Shown here: piece after piece, positions 10,353 to 21,258 of the stretch | How positions within the stretch are numbered: the first letter of the stretch is position 1 | Layout of the letters: every line of letters begins with the position of its first letter | NCBI GenBank assembly: GCA_027924585.1 | Contig: BSBM01001447.1 | Location: 992,001 to 1,056,000 of the forward strand | Reading direction: 5' to 3' | Length of the DNA: 64,000 nucleotides | Origin: Larix kaempferi | Taxonomy: Eukaryota; Streptophyta; Pinopsida; Pinales; Pinaceae | Made by a program: the position numbers and the translations under genes | Notes under the pieces: model-generated | What the model was told of the DNA's origin: nothing | Databases searched by the model: none | Seen by the model: only the letters and a program-made list of their open reading frames with translations

Positions 10353-13164
10353 CCTATTTTCTCACCCTTTAAGCCTAAGTCTAGGGAAAATGCACCGTCG
10401 ATTTTCAACTTTGACGAACTTTTCGGACTATAAATTTGAGAATAGATTTGGATGTCGCATTGGTAGGCGAGGGTCCACGCCAACTTTCGTGAAGTTTTGA
10501 GCTATTTTCACACCCTTTAAGCCCAAGTCTAGCGAAAACGCACGATCGAGTTTCAACTTTGACCAACTTCTCGAAATTTAAATTTGAGAATAGTTTTGCA
10601 TATCTCATTGGTAGACGAGCGTCCACGCCAACTTTCGTGACGTTTCGAGCTATTTTCTCCCCCTTTAAGCCCAAGTCTAGTGAAAACGCACGGTCGAGTT
10701 TCGAATTTGACCAACTTCTCAGAATTAAAAATTGAGCATAGATTTGGATGTCCCGTTGGTAGACAAATGCGCACGCCAACTTTCGTGACGTTCCGAGCTA
10801 TTTTCTCACCCTTCAAGCCTAAGTGTAGCGAAAATGCACGGTCGATTTTCAACTTTGACCAACTTCTCGGAATTTAAATTTGCGAATGCATTTGGATGTC
10901 ACATTGGTAGACGAGCGTCCACGCCAACTTTCGTGACGTTCCGAGCTATTTTCGCACCCTTTAAGCCCAAGTCTAGCGAAAGCGCACGATCGAGTTTCAA
11001 CTTTGTCCAACTTCTCGGAATCGAAATTCGAGAATAGTTTTGGATGTCCCATTGCTAGACAAGCGTCCACACCAACTTTCGTGACGTTCCGAGCTATTTT
11101 CTCCCCCTTTAAGCCCAAGTCTAGTGAAAACGCACGGTCGAGTTTCGAATTTGACCAACTTCTCAGAATTTAAAATTGAGCATATATTTGGATGTCCTGT
11201 TGGTAGACAAATGCGCACGCCAACTTTCGTGACGTTCCGAGCTATTTTCACACCCTTTAAGCCCAAGTCTAGCGAAAACGCACGTTCGAGTTTCAAGTTT
11301 GTCCAACTTCTTGGAATCGAAATTCGAGAATAATTTTGGATGTCCTATTGTTAGACAAGCGTCCACACCAACTTTCGTGACCTTCCGAGCTATTTTCTCC
11401 CCCTTTAAGCCCAAGTCTAGCGAAAATGCACGGTCGATTTTCAACTTTGACCAACTTCTCAGAATATAAATTTCAGAATAGATTTGGATGTCGCATTGGT
11501 AGACGAGCGTCCACGCCAACGTTCGTGACGTTCCGAGCTATTTTCTCCCTCTTTAAGCCCAAGTCTAGTGAAAACGCACGGTCGAGTTTCAAATTTGACC
11601 AACTTCTCGGAATTGAAAATTGAGCATAGATTTGGCTGTCCCGTTGGTAGACAAATGTGCACGCCAACTTTCGTCACTTTCTGACCTATTTTCTCAACCT
11701 TTAAGCCTAAGTCTAGCGAAAATGCACGGTCGATTTTCAACTTTGACCAACTTCTCGGAATATAAATTTGTGAATAGATTTGGATGTCGCATTGGTAGGC
11801 GAGGGTCCACGCACACTTTCGTGAAGTTCCGAGCTATTTTCACACCCTTTAAGCCCAAGTCTAGCGAAAGCGCAAGATCGAGTTTCAACTTTGACCAACT
11901 TCTCGGAATCGAAATTTGAGAATAGTTTGGGATGTCCCATTGGTACACGAGCGTCCACGCCAACTTTCGTAACGTTCCGAGTTATTTTCACACCCTTTAA
12001 GCCCAAGTCTAGTGAAAACGCACGATCGAGTTTCAACTTTGACCAACTTCTCGAAATTTAAATTTGAGAATAGTTTTGGATGTCGCATTGGTAGGCGAGG
12101 GTCCACGCCAACTTTCGTGAAGTTCTGAGCTATTTTCACACCGTTTAAGCCCAAGTCTAGCGAAAATGCATGATCGAGTTTCAATTTTGACCAACTTCTC
12201 GGAATTGAAATTTGAGAATAGTTTTGGATGTCCCATTGGTAGACAAGCATCCACACCAACTTTCATGACGTTCCGAGCTATTTTCTCCCCCTTTAAGCCC
12301 AAGTCTAGCGAAAACGCACGGTCGAGTTTCCAATTTGACCAACTTCTCGGAATAGAAAATTGAACATAGATTTGGATGTCATGTTGGTAGACAAATGCGC
12401 ACGCCAACTTTTGTAACGTTCCGAGTTATTTTCACACACTTTAAGCCCAAGTCTAGCGAAAACGCACGATCGAGTTTCAACTTTGATTAACTTCTCGGAA
12501 TTGAAATTTCAGAATAGTTTTGGATGTCGCATTGGTAGACAAGCGTCCACACCAACTTTTGTGACGTTCCGAGCTATTTTCTCCCCCTTTAAGCCCAAGT
12601 CTAGTGAAAACGCACGGTCGAGTTTCGAATTTGACCAACTTCTCGGAATTGAAAATTGAGCATAGATTTGGATGTCCCATTGGTAGACAAATGCACACGC
12701 CAACTTTCGTGACGTTCCGAGCTATTTTCACACCCTTTAAGCCCAAGTCTAGCGAAAACGCACGATCGAGTTTCAACTTTGTCCAACTTCTCGGAATCGA
12801 AATTCGAGAATATTTTTGGATGTCCCATTGTTAGAAAAGCGTCCAATCCAACTTTCGTGACGTTTCAAGCTATTTTCTCCCCCTTTAAGCCCAAGTCTAG
12901 CGAAAATTCACGGTCGATTTTCAACTTTCACCATCTTCTCGGAATATAAATTTCAGAATAGATTTGGATGTCACATTGGTAGACGAGCGTCCACGCCAAC
13001 TTTCGTGACGTTCCGAGCTATTTTCTCCCCCTTTAAGCCCAAGTCTAGCGAAAACGCACGGTCGAGTTTCGAATTTGACCAACTTGTCGGAATTAAAAAT
13101 TGAGCACAAATTTGGATGTCCCGTTGGTAGACAAATGCGCACGCCAACTTTCGTGACGTTCCGA
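10353..13164 (+). repeat. 19-monomer (2,812-bp) higher-order repeat, copy 2
   Basis: Second tandem copy of the 2,812-bp unit. The copy 1/copy 2 join and the right end fall in the same shared string, ACGCCAACTTTCGTGAC, at about 10,336 and 13,150. To its right the sequence switches from TTTCCGACC to GTTCCGAGC. This is what an in-register unequal crossover within a conserved box would leave. The last units (AATTCACGGTCGATTTT, CAACTTGTCGGAATTAAAAA) also occur at 21.6, 32.8 and 38.2 kb. Confidence 0.9.
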
Positions 13165-15690
13165 GCTATTTTCTCACCCTTTAAGCCTAAGTCTAGCGAA
13201 AACGCATGGTCAAGTTTCGAATTTGACCAACTTCTCGGAATTAAAAATTGAGCATAGATTTGGATGTCCCGTTGGTAGAAAAATGCGCACGCAAACTTTC
13301 GTGACGTTCCGAGCTATTTTCACACCCTTTAAGCCCAAGTCTAGCGAAAGCGCACGATCGAGTTTCAACTTTGTCCAACTTTTCAGAATCGAAATTCGAG
13401 AATAGTTTTGGATGTCCCATTGGTAGACAAGCGTCCACACCAACTTTCGTGACGTTCCGAGCTATTTTCTCCCCCTTTAAGGCCAAGCCTAGTGAAAACG
13501 CAAGGTCGAGTTTCGAATTTGACCAACTTCTCAGAATTAAAAATTGAGCATAGATTTGGATGTCCCGTTGGTAGACAAATCCGCACGCCAACTTTCGTGA
13601 CGTTCCGAGCTATTTTCACACCCTTTAAGCCCAAGTCTAGCGAAAATGCACGATCGAGTTTCAACTTTGTCCAACTTCTCGGAATCGAAATTCGAGAATA
13701 GTTTTGGATGTCCCATTGGTAGACAAGCGTCCACACCAACTTTCGTGACGTTCCGAGCTATTTTCTATCCCTTTAAGCCCAAGTCTAGCGAAAACGCACG
13801 GTCGAGTTTCGAATTTGATTAACTTCTTGAAATTGAAAATTGTGAATAGTTTTTGATGTCCCATTGGTAGACAAGCGTCCACACCAACTTTCGTGACGTT
13901 CCGAGCTATTTTCTCCCCGTTTAAGCCCAAGTCAAGCGAAAACGCACGAACGAGTTTCAACTTTGGCCAACTTCTCAGAATTGAAATTTGAGAATAGTTT
14001 TGGATGTCCCATTGGTAGACAAGCGTCCACACCAACTTTCGTGACGTTCCGAGCTATTTTCTCCCCGTTTAAGCCCAAGTCAAGCGAAAACGCACGATCG
14101 AGTTTCAACTTTGACCAACTTCTCGGAATTGAAATTTGAGAATAGTTTTGGATGTCCCATTGGTAGACAAGCGTCCACACCAACTTTCGTGACGTTCCGA
14201 GCTATTTTCGCCCCCTTTAAGCCCAAGTCTAGCGAAAACGCACGGTCGAGTTTCAAATTTGGTTAACTTCTCGGAATTGAAAATTGAGAATAGTTTTGGA
14301 TGTCCCATTGGTAGACAAGCGTCCACACCAACTTTCGTGACGTTCCGAGCTATTTTCTCCCCGTTTAAGCCGAAGTCAAGCGAAAACGCACGATCGAGTT
14401 TCGAATTTGACCAACTTCTCAGAATTGAAAATTGAGCATAGATTTGGATGTCGCGTTGGTAGAAAAATGCTCACGCCAACTTTCGTGTCGTTCCGAGCTA
14501 TTTTCACACCCTTTAAGCCCAAGTCTAGCGAAAGCGTACGATCGAGTTTCAACTTTGTCCAACTTCTCGGAATCCAAATTCGAGAATAGTTTTGGATGTC
14601 CTATTGCTAGACAAGAGTCCACACCAACTTTCGTGACGGTCCGAGCTATTTTATCCCCCTTTAAGCCCAAGTCTAGCGAAAACGCACGGTCGAGTTTCGA
14701 ATTTGACTAACTTCTCGGAATTGAAAATTGAGCATAGATTTGGATGTCCCGTTGGTAGACAAATGTGCACGCCAACTTTCGTGACGTTCTGAGCTATTTT
14801 CACACCCTTTAAGCCCAAGTCTGGCGAAAACGCATGATCGAGTTTCAACTTTGACCAACTTCTCGGAATTTAAATTTGAGAATAGTTTTGGATGTCCCAT
14901 TGGTAGACGAGCATCCACGCCAACTTTCGTGACGTTCCTAGCTATTTTCTCCTTTTTTAAGCCCAAGTCTAGCGAAAACGCACGATCGAGTTTCGAATTT
15001 GACCAACTTATCAGAATTGAAAATTGAGCATAGATTTGGATGTCCCGTTGGTAGACAAATGCGCACGCCAACTTTCGTGACGTTCTGAGCTATTTTCTCA
15101 CCCTTTAAGCCTAGGTCTAGCGAAAACGCATGGTCGAGTTTCGAATTTGACCAACTTCTCGGAATTAAAAATTGAGCATAGATTTGGATTTCATGTTGGT
15201 AGACAAATGCGCACGCTAACTTTCGTGACGTTCCGAGCTATTTTATCCCCCTTTAAGCCCAAGTCTAGCGAAAACGCACGATTGAGTTTCAACTTTGACC
15301 AACTTCTCGGAATTTAAATTTGAGAATAGTTTTGGATGTCCCATTGGTAGACAAGCATCCACCCCAACTTTCGTGACGTTCCGAGCTATTTTCTCCCCCT
15401 TTAAGCCCAAGTCTAGCGAAAACGCACGATCGAGTTACGAATTTGACCAACTTCTCGGAATTGAAAATTGAGCATAGATTTGGATGTCCCGTTGGTAGAC
15501 AAATTCGCACGCCAACTTTCGTGACGTTCTGAGCTATTTTCTCACCCTTTAAGCCTAGGTCTAGCGAAAACGCATGGTCGAGGTTCGAATTTGACCAACT
15601 TCTCGGAATTAAAAATTGAGCATAGATTTGGATGTCCCGTTGATAGACAAATGCGCACGCCAACTTTCTTCACATTACGAGCTAATTTCA
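11990..15690 (+). repeat. Block X, copy 1
   Basis: A multi-kilobase block found again at about 19,875-24,820, 30,760-36,115 and 36,155-40,095. Copy 1 overlaps the end of the second 19-mer. Compared with copy 2 it lacks the units between about 12,410 and the 12,425 box, and two units near 13,650. Tags inside the block include AGCCTAGTGAA with CGCAAGGTCGAG, and CTATTGCTAGACAAGAGTCC. Confidence 0.82.
14053..14200 (+). repeat. Exemplar of monomer class B
   Basis: A full 148-bp unit with the class B signature: GATCGAGTTTCAACTTTGACC, GAATTGAAATTTGAGAATAG, TTTTGGATGTCCCATTGG, TAGACAAGCGTCCACACC. It carries the minor variants CCCCGTTTAAG and AAGTCAAGCG, which tag the 13.9-14.4, 22.9-23.1, 34.1-34.6 and 39.5-39.6 kb copies. 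Class B units usually sit between a C unit and an A unit. Confidence 0.88.
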
Positions 15691-15828
15691 CACCCTTTGA
15701 GCTCAAGTCGAGCGAAAACGCACGGTCGAGTTTCAAGTTTGTCCAACTTCTCGGAATTGAAAATTGATCATAGATTTGGATTTCCCGTTTATAGACAAAT
15801 GCGCACGCCAACTTTCGTGATGTTCTGA
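15681..15828 (+). repeat. Exemplar of monomer class D
   Basis: The first box is GCTAATTTCACACCC instead of GCTATTTT, the preceding unit ends CACATTACGA, and the unit carries GAGCTCAAGTCGAGCG. Further D-type boxes are at about 5,467, 19,270, 26,859, 40,196, 43,007, 50,153, 50,597 and 51,928. The class is sparse and mostly single-copy per neighbourhood. Confidence 0.82.
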
Positions 15829-16906
15829 GCTATTTTATCACCGTTTAAGCCTAAGTCTAGCGAAAACGCACGATCAAGTTTCAACTTTGATTAACTTCTC
15901 GGAATTGAAATTTGAGAATAGTTTTGGATGTCCCATTGGTAGAAAAGCGTCCACAACAACTTTCGTGACGTTCCGAGCTATTTTCTCTCCCTTTAAGGCC
16001 AAGTCTAGTGAAAAGGCACGGTCGAGTTACGAATTTGACCAACTTCTCGGAATTGAAAATTGAGCATAGATTTGGATGTCCCGTTGGTAGACAAATTCGG
16101 ACGCCAACTTTCGTGACGTTCTGAGCTATTTTCTCACCCTTTAAGCCTAGGTCTAGCGAAAACGCATGGCGAGGTTCGAATTTGACCAACTTCTCGGAAT
16201 TAAAAATTGAGCATAGATTTGGATGTCTCGTTGGTAGACAAATGTGCACGCCAACTTTCGTGACGTTCCGAGCTATTTTCTCACCCTTTAAGCGTAAGTC
16301 TAGCGAAAACGCACGGTCAAGTTTTGAATTTGACCAACTTCTCGGAATTAAAAATGGAGCATAGATTTGGATGTCCCGTTTATAGACAAATACGCACGCC
16401 AACTTTCGTGACGTTCCGAGCTATTTTCACACCCTTTAAGCCCAAGTCTAGCGAAAACGCACGATCGAGTTTCAACTTTGACCAACTTCTCGAAATTAAA
16501 ATTTGAGAATAGTTTTGGATGTCCCATTGGTAGACGAGCATCCACGCCAACTTTCGTGACGTTCCAAGCTATTTTCTCCCCCTTTAAGCCCAAGTCTAGT
16601 GAAAACACACGGTCGAGTTTCGAATTTGACCAACTTCTCAGAATTAAAAATTGAGCATAGATTTGGATGTCCCATTGGTAGACAAATGCGCACGCCAACT
16701 TTCGTGACATTCCGAGCTATTTTCTCACCCTTTAAGCCCAAGTCTAGCGAAAATGCAGGGTCGATTTTCAACTTTGACCAACTTCACGGAATATAAATTT
16801 GAGAATAGATTTGGATGTCCCATTGGTAGACAAGCGTCCACACCAACTTTCGTGACGTTCTGAGCTATTTTCTCCCTCTTTAAGCCCAAGTCTAGTGAAA
16901 ACACAC

Positions 16907-17182
16907 GGTCCAGTTTCGAATTTGACCAACTTCTCGGAATTGAAAATTCAGCATAGATTTCAATGTCCCGTTGGTAGACAAATGCGCACGCCAACTTTGG
17001 TCCAGTTTCAACTTTGACCAACTTCTCGGAATTGAAAATTCAGCATAGATTTCAATGTCCCGTTGGTAGACAAATGCGCACGCCAACTTTGGTCCAGTTT
17101 CAACTTTGACCAACTTCTCGGAATATAAATTTGAGAATAGATTTGGATGTCGCATTGGTAGACGAGCATCCACGCCAACTTT
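16907..17182 (+). repeat. Private 92-bp tandem triplication
   Basis: GGTCCAGTTT recurs at 16,907, 16,999 and 17,091, so the period is 92 instead of 148. Each of the first two units ends ...CCAACTTTGG and jumps to TCCAGTTTC, skipping 56 bp of the monomer. The related segment at 41.3-41.4 kb has CCAACTTTGGTGACG without the jump, which points to a GG(T) microhomology as the seed. No other 92-bp period was seen in the window. Confidence 0.9.
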
Positions 17183-18528
17183 CGTGACGTTCTGAGCTAT
17201 TTTCACACCCTTTAAGCCCAAGTCTAGCGAAAATGCACGATCGATTTTCAACTTTGACCAACTTCTCACAATTTAAATTTGAGAATAGATTTTGATGTCA
17301 CATTTGTAGACATGCGTGCACTACAACTTTCATGATTTTACGAACTAATTTCACACACTTTAATCCCAAGTCTCGAGAAAACGCATGGTGGCGTTGCGAC
17401 TTTGACCAATTTCTTGGAATTGAAATTTGAGAATAGTTTTGGATGTCCCATTGGTAGACAAGCATGCACACCAACTTTCGTGACGCTCCGAGCTATTTTC
17501 TCACCCTTTAAGCCTAAGACTAGCGAAAACGCACGGTCGAGTTTCGAATTTGACCAACTTCTCGGAATTAAAAATTGAGCATAGATTTGGATGTCCCGTT
17601 GGTAGACAAATGCGCATGCCAACTTTCATGACGTTCCGATCTATTTTCTCCCCCTTTAAGCCTAAGTATAGCGAAAACGCACGATCGAGTTTCAACTTTG
17701 ACCAACTTCTCGGAGTTGAAATTTGAGAATACTTTTGGATGTTCCATTGGTAGACAAGCGTCCACATCAACTTTCGTGACATTCCAATCTATTTTCTCCC
17801 CCTTTAAGCCCAAGTCTAGCGAAAACGCACGGTCGAGATTCCAATTTGACCAACTTCTCGAATTTTAAAATTGAGCATAGATTTGGATGTCCCGTTGGTA
17901 GACAAATGCGCACGCCAACTTTCGTGACGTTCCGAGCTATTTTCTCACCCTTTAAGCCTAAGTCTAGCGAAAACACACCATCGAGTTTCGAATTTGACCA
18001 ACTTCTCGGAAATAAAAATTGAGCATAGATTTGGATGTCCCGTTGGTAGACAAATGCGCACACCAACTTTCGTGAAATTCCGAGCTATTTTCTCACCCTT
18101 TAAGCACAAGTCTAGCGAAAATGCACGGTCGAGTTTCAACTTTGACAAACTTCTCGGAATTGAAATTTGAGAATAGTTTTGGATGTCCCATTGGTAGACA
18201 AGCGTCCACACCAACTTTCGTGACGTTCCGAGCTATTTTCTCCCCCTTTAAGCCCAACTCTAGCGAAAACGCACGGTCGAGTTTCGAATTTGACCAACTT
18301 TTTCGGAATTGAAAATTCAGCATAGATTTGGATGTCCCTTTGGTAGACAAATGCGCATGCTAAATTTCGTGACGTTCAGAGCTAATTTCTCACCCTTTAA
18401 GCCTAAGTCTAGAGAAAACGCACGGTCGAGTTTCGAATTTGACCAACTTCTCGGAATTAAAAATTGAGCATAGATTTGGATGTCCCATTGGTAGACAAAT
18501 GCGCATGCCAACTTTCGTGACATTCCGA

Positions 18529-18676
18529 ACTATTTTCTCACCCTTTAAGCCCAAGTCTAGCGAAAATGCACGGTCGATTTTCAACTTTGACCAACTTCTC
18601 AGAATATAAATTTGAGAATAGATTTGGATGTCACATTGGTAGACGAGCGTCCATGCCAACTTTCGTGATGTTCCGA
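18529..18676 (+). repeat. Exemplar of monomer class C
   Basis: A full 148-bp unit with the class C signature: GAAAATGCACGGTCGATTTT, AATATAAATTTGAGAATAG, GATTTGGATGTCACATTGG, TAGACGAGCGTCCA. The TATAAA string in the middle is specific to classes C and C2. Here the unit starts ACTATTTT, a G-to-A change in the first box. Confidence 0.88.
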
Positions 18677-19417
18677 GCTATTTTCACGCCCTTTAAGCCC
18701 AAGTCTAAGGAAAACGCACGATCGAGTTTCAACTTTGACCAACTTCTCAGAATTGAAATTTGAGAAGAGTTTTGGATGTCCCATTGGTAGACAAGCGTCC
18801 ACACCAACTTTCATGACGTTCCGAGCTATTTTCTCCCCCTTTAAGCCCAGGTCTAGTGAAAACGCACGGTCGAGTTTCAAATTTGACCAACTTCTCAGAA
18901 TTTTAAATTGAGCATAGATTTGGATGTCCCGTTGGTAGACAAACGCCCACGCCAACTTTCGTCATGTTCCGAGCTATTTTCACACCCTTTAAGCCCAAGT
19001 CTAGCGAAAACGCACGATCGAGTTTCAAATTTGACTAACTTCTCGGAATTGAAATTTGAGAATAGTTTTGGATGTCCCATTGGTAGACAAGCGTCCACAC
19101 CAAGTTTCGTGACGTCCCGAGCTATTTTCTCCGCCTTTAAGCCCAAGTCTAGCGAAAACGCACGGTCGAGTTTCGAAATTTGACCAACTTCTCAGAATTG
19201 AAAATTGAGCATAGATTTGGATGTCCCGTTGGTAGACAAAGGCGCTTGCCAACTTTCGTCACATTACGAGCTAATCTAACACCCTTTAAGCTCAAGTCGA
19301 CCGAAAACGCATGGTCGAGTTTCGAATTTGACCAACTTCTCGGAATTGAAAATTGAGCATAGATTTGGATGTCCCGTTGGTAGACAAATGCGCACACCAA
19401 CTTTCATGACGTTCCGA

Positions 19418-19520
19418 GCTATTTTCAACTTTGACCAACTTCTCGGAATTTAAATTTGTGAATAGATTTGGATGTCAGATTGGTAGACGAGCGTCCACGT
19501 CAACTTTCGTAACGTTCCGA
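19418..19520 (+). repeat. Truncated monomer, 103 bp
   Basis: GCTATTTTCAACTTTGACC: 45 bp are lost between two ATTTTCA direct repeats, one in the first box and one in the class C GTCGATTTTCAAC. An identical deletion unit follows at 19,817. Confidence 0.88.
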
Positions 19521-19816
19521 GCTATTTTCACACCCTTTAAGCCCAAGTCTAACGAAAACGCATGATCTAGTTTCAACTTTGACTAACTTCTCGGAATTGA
19601 AATTTGAGAATAGTTTTGGATGTCGCATTGGTAGACAAACGTCCACACCAACTTTCGTGACGTTCCGAGCTATTTTCTCTCCCTTTAAGCCCAAGTCTAG
19701 TGAAAACGCACGGTCGAGTTTCGAATTTGACCAACTTCTCGGAATTGAAAATTGAGCATAGATTTGGATGTCCCGTTGGTAGACAAATGCGCACGCCAAC
19801 TTTCGTGACGTTCCGA

Positions 19817-19919
19817 GCTATTTTCAACTTTGACCAACTTCTCGGAATTTAAATTTGCGAATAGATTTGGATGTCGTATTGGTAGGCGAGGGTCCACGCC
19901 AACTTTCGTGAAATTCCGA
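19817..19919 (+). repeat. Truncated monomer, 103 bp, second copy
   Basis: Same 45-bp deletion at ATTTTCA. It lies 399 bp after the first (103 + 148 + 148), so the pair marks a 399-bp tandem duplication. Confidence 0.88.
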
Positions 19920-20511
19920 GCTATTTTCACACCCTTTAAGCCCAAGTCTAGCGAAAATGCACGATCGAGTTTCAACTTTGACCAACTTCTCGAAATTTAA
20001 ATTTGAGAATAGTTTTGGATGTCGCATTGGTAGGCGAGGGTCCACGCCAACTTTCGTGAAGTTCTGAGCTATTTTCACACCGTTTAAGCCCAAGTCTAGC
20101 GAAAATGCATGATCGAGTTTCAACTTTGACCAACTTCTCGGAATTGAAATTTGAGAATAGTTTTGGATGTCCCATTGGTAGACAAGCATCCACACCAACT
20201 TTCATGACGTTCCGAGCTATTTTCTCCCCCTTAAAGCCCAAGTCTAGCGAAAACGCACGGTCGAGTTTCCAATTTGACCAACTTCTCGGAATAGAAAATT
20301 GAGCATAGATTTGGATGTCATGTTGGTAGACAAATGCGCACGCCAACGTTCGTGACGTTCTGAGCTATTTTCTCACCCTTTAAGCCTAAGTCTAGCGAAA
20401 ACACACGGTCGAGTTTCGAATTTGACCAACTTCTCGGAATTAAAAATTGAGCATAGATTTGGATGTCCCGTTGGCAGAAAAATGCGCACGCCAACTTTCG
20501 TCACATTACGA

Positions 20512-20574
20512 GCTAATGGATTTCGATGTCACATTAGTAGACGAGCGTCCACGCCAACTTTCGTGACATTCTGA
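20512..20574 (+). repeat. Truncated 63-bp monomer, copy 2 of 7
   Basis: Same join as at 6,590, here with GGATTTCGATGTC. It lies inside block X copy 2. Confidence 0.88.
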
Positions 20575-21017
20575 GCTATTTTCTCACCCTTTAGGCCCAA
20601 GTCTAGCGAAAACGCACGATCGAGTTTCAACTTTGACTAACTTCTCGGAATTGAAATTTGAGAATAGTTTTGGTGTCCCATTGGTAGACAAGCGTCCACA
20701 CCAACTTTCGTGACGTTCGGAGCTATTTTCTCCCCCTTTAAGCCCAAGTCTAGTGAAAACGCACGGTCAAGTTTCGAATTTGACCAACTTCTCGGAATTA
20801 AAAATTGAGCATAGATTTGGATGTCCCGTTGGTAGAAAAATGCGCACGCCAACTTTCGTGACGTTCCGAGCTATTTTCTCACCCTTTAAGCCTAAGTGTA
20901 GCGAAAATGCATGGTCGAATTTCAACTTTGACCAACTTCTCGGAATTTAAATTTGCGAATGGATTTGGATGTCACCTTGGTAGACGATTGTCCACGCCAA
21001 CTTTCGTGACGTTCCGA

Positions 21018-21258
21018 GCTATTTTCGCACCCTTTAAGCCCAAGTCTAGCAAAAACGCACGATCGAGTTTCAACTTTGACTAACTTCTCGGAATTGAAAA
21101 TTGAGCTTAGATTTGGATGTCTCGTTGGTAGACAAATGCGCACGCCAACGCACGATCGAGTTTCAACTTTGTCCAACTTCTCGGAATCGAAATTCGAGAA
21201 TAGTTTTGGATGTCCCATTGGTAGACAAGCGTCCACACCAACTTTCGTGACGTTCCGA
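21018..21258 (+). repeat. Two monomers fused by a 55-bp deletion
   Basis: The string CACGCCAACGCACGATCGAG joins the 3' part of one unit to the middle of the next. Two units therefore span 241 bp instead of 296. It is private to block X copy 2. Confidence 0.85.

Larger units (their letters stand above)
15635..17240 (+). repeat. Segment duplicated at 40,150-41,570 (left member)
   Basis: Aligned with the right member at an offset of 24,515 and then 24,368, so one unit differs. Shared marks are the D unit with GAGCTCAAGTCGAGCG, CCCGTTTATAGACAAA, and the rare GATTTCAATGTCCCG. The 92-bp triplication is private to this member. Confidence 0.8.
17225..19880 (+). repeat. Segment duplicated at 45,390-47,745 (left member)
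   Basis: Offset 28,165 until about 18,300, then 28,017, then 27,868. Each step is one unit lost in the right member. Shared marks are the F unit with AAACGCATGGTGGC, the string TGACGCTCCGAGC, AGTATAGCGAAAACG, AAGAGTTTTGGATG and the paired 103-bp units. Confidence 0.85.

Noticed and set aside
10597-10615. The string TTTTGCATATC as a possible octamer-like regulatory site.
   Set aside because: It occurs only in the copies of one monomer (7.8, 10.6 and 61.85 kb) and is explained by two or three substitutions of the usual TTTTGGATGTC spread by duplication.
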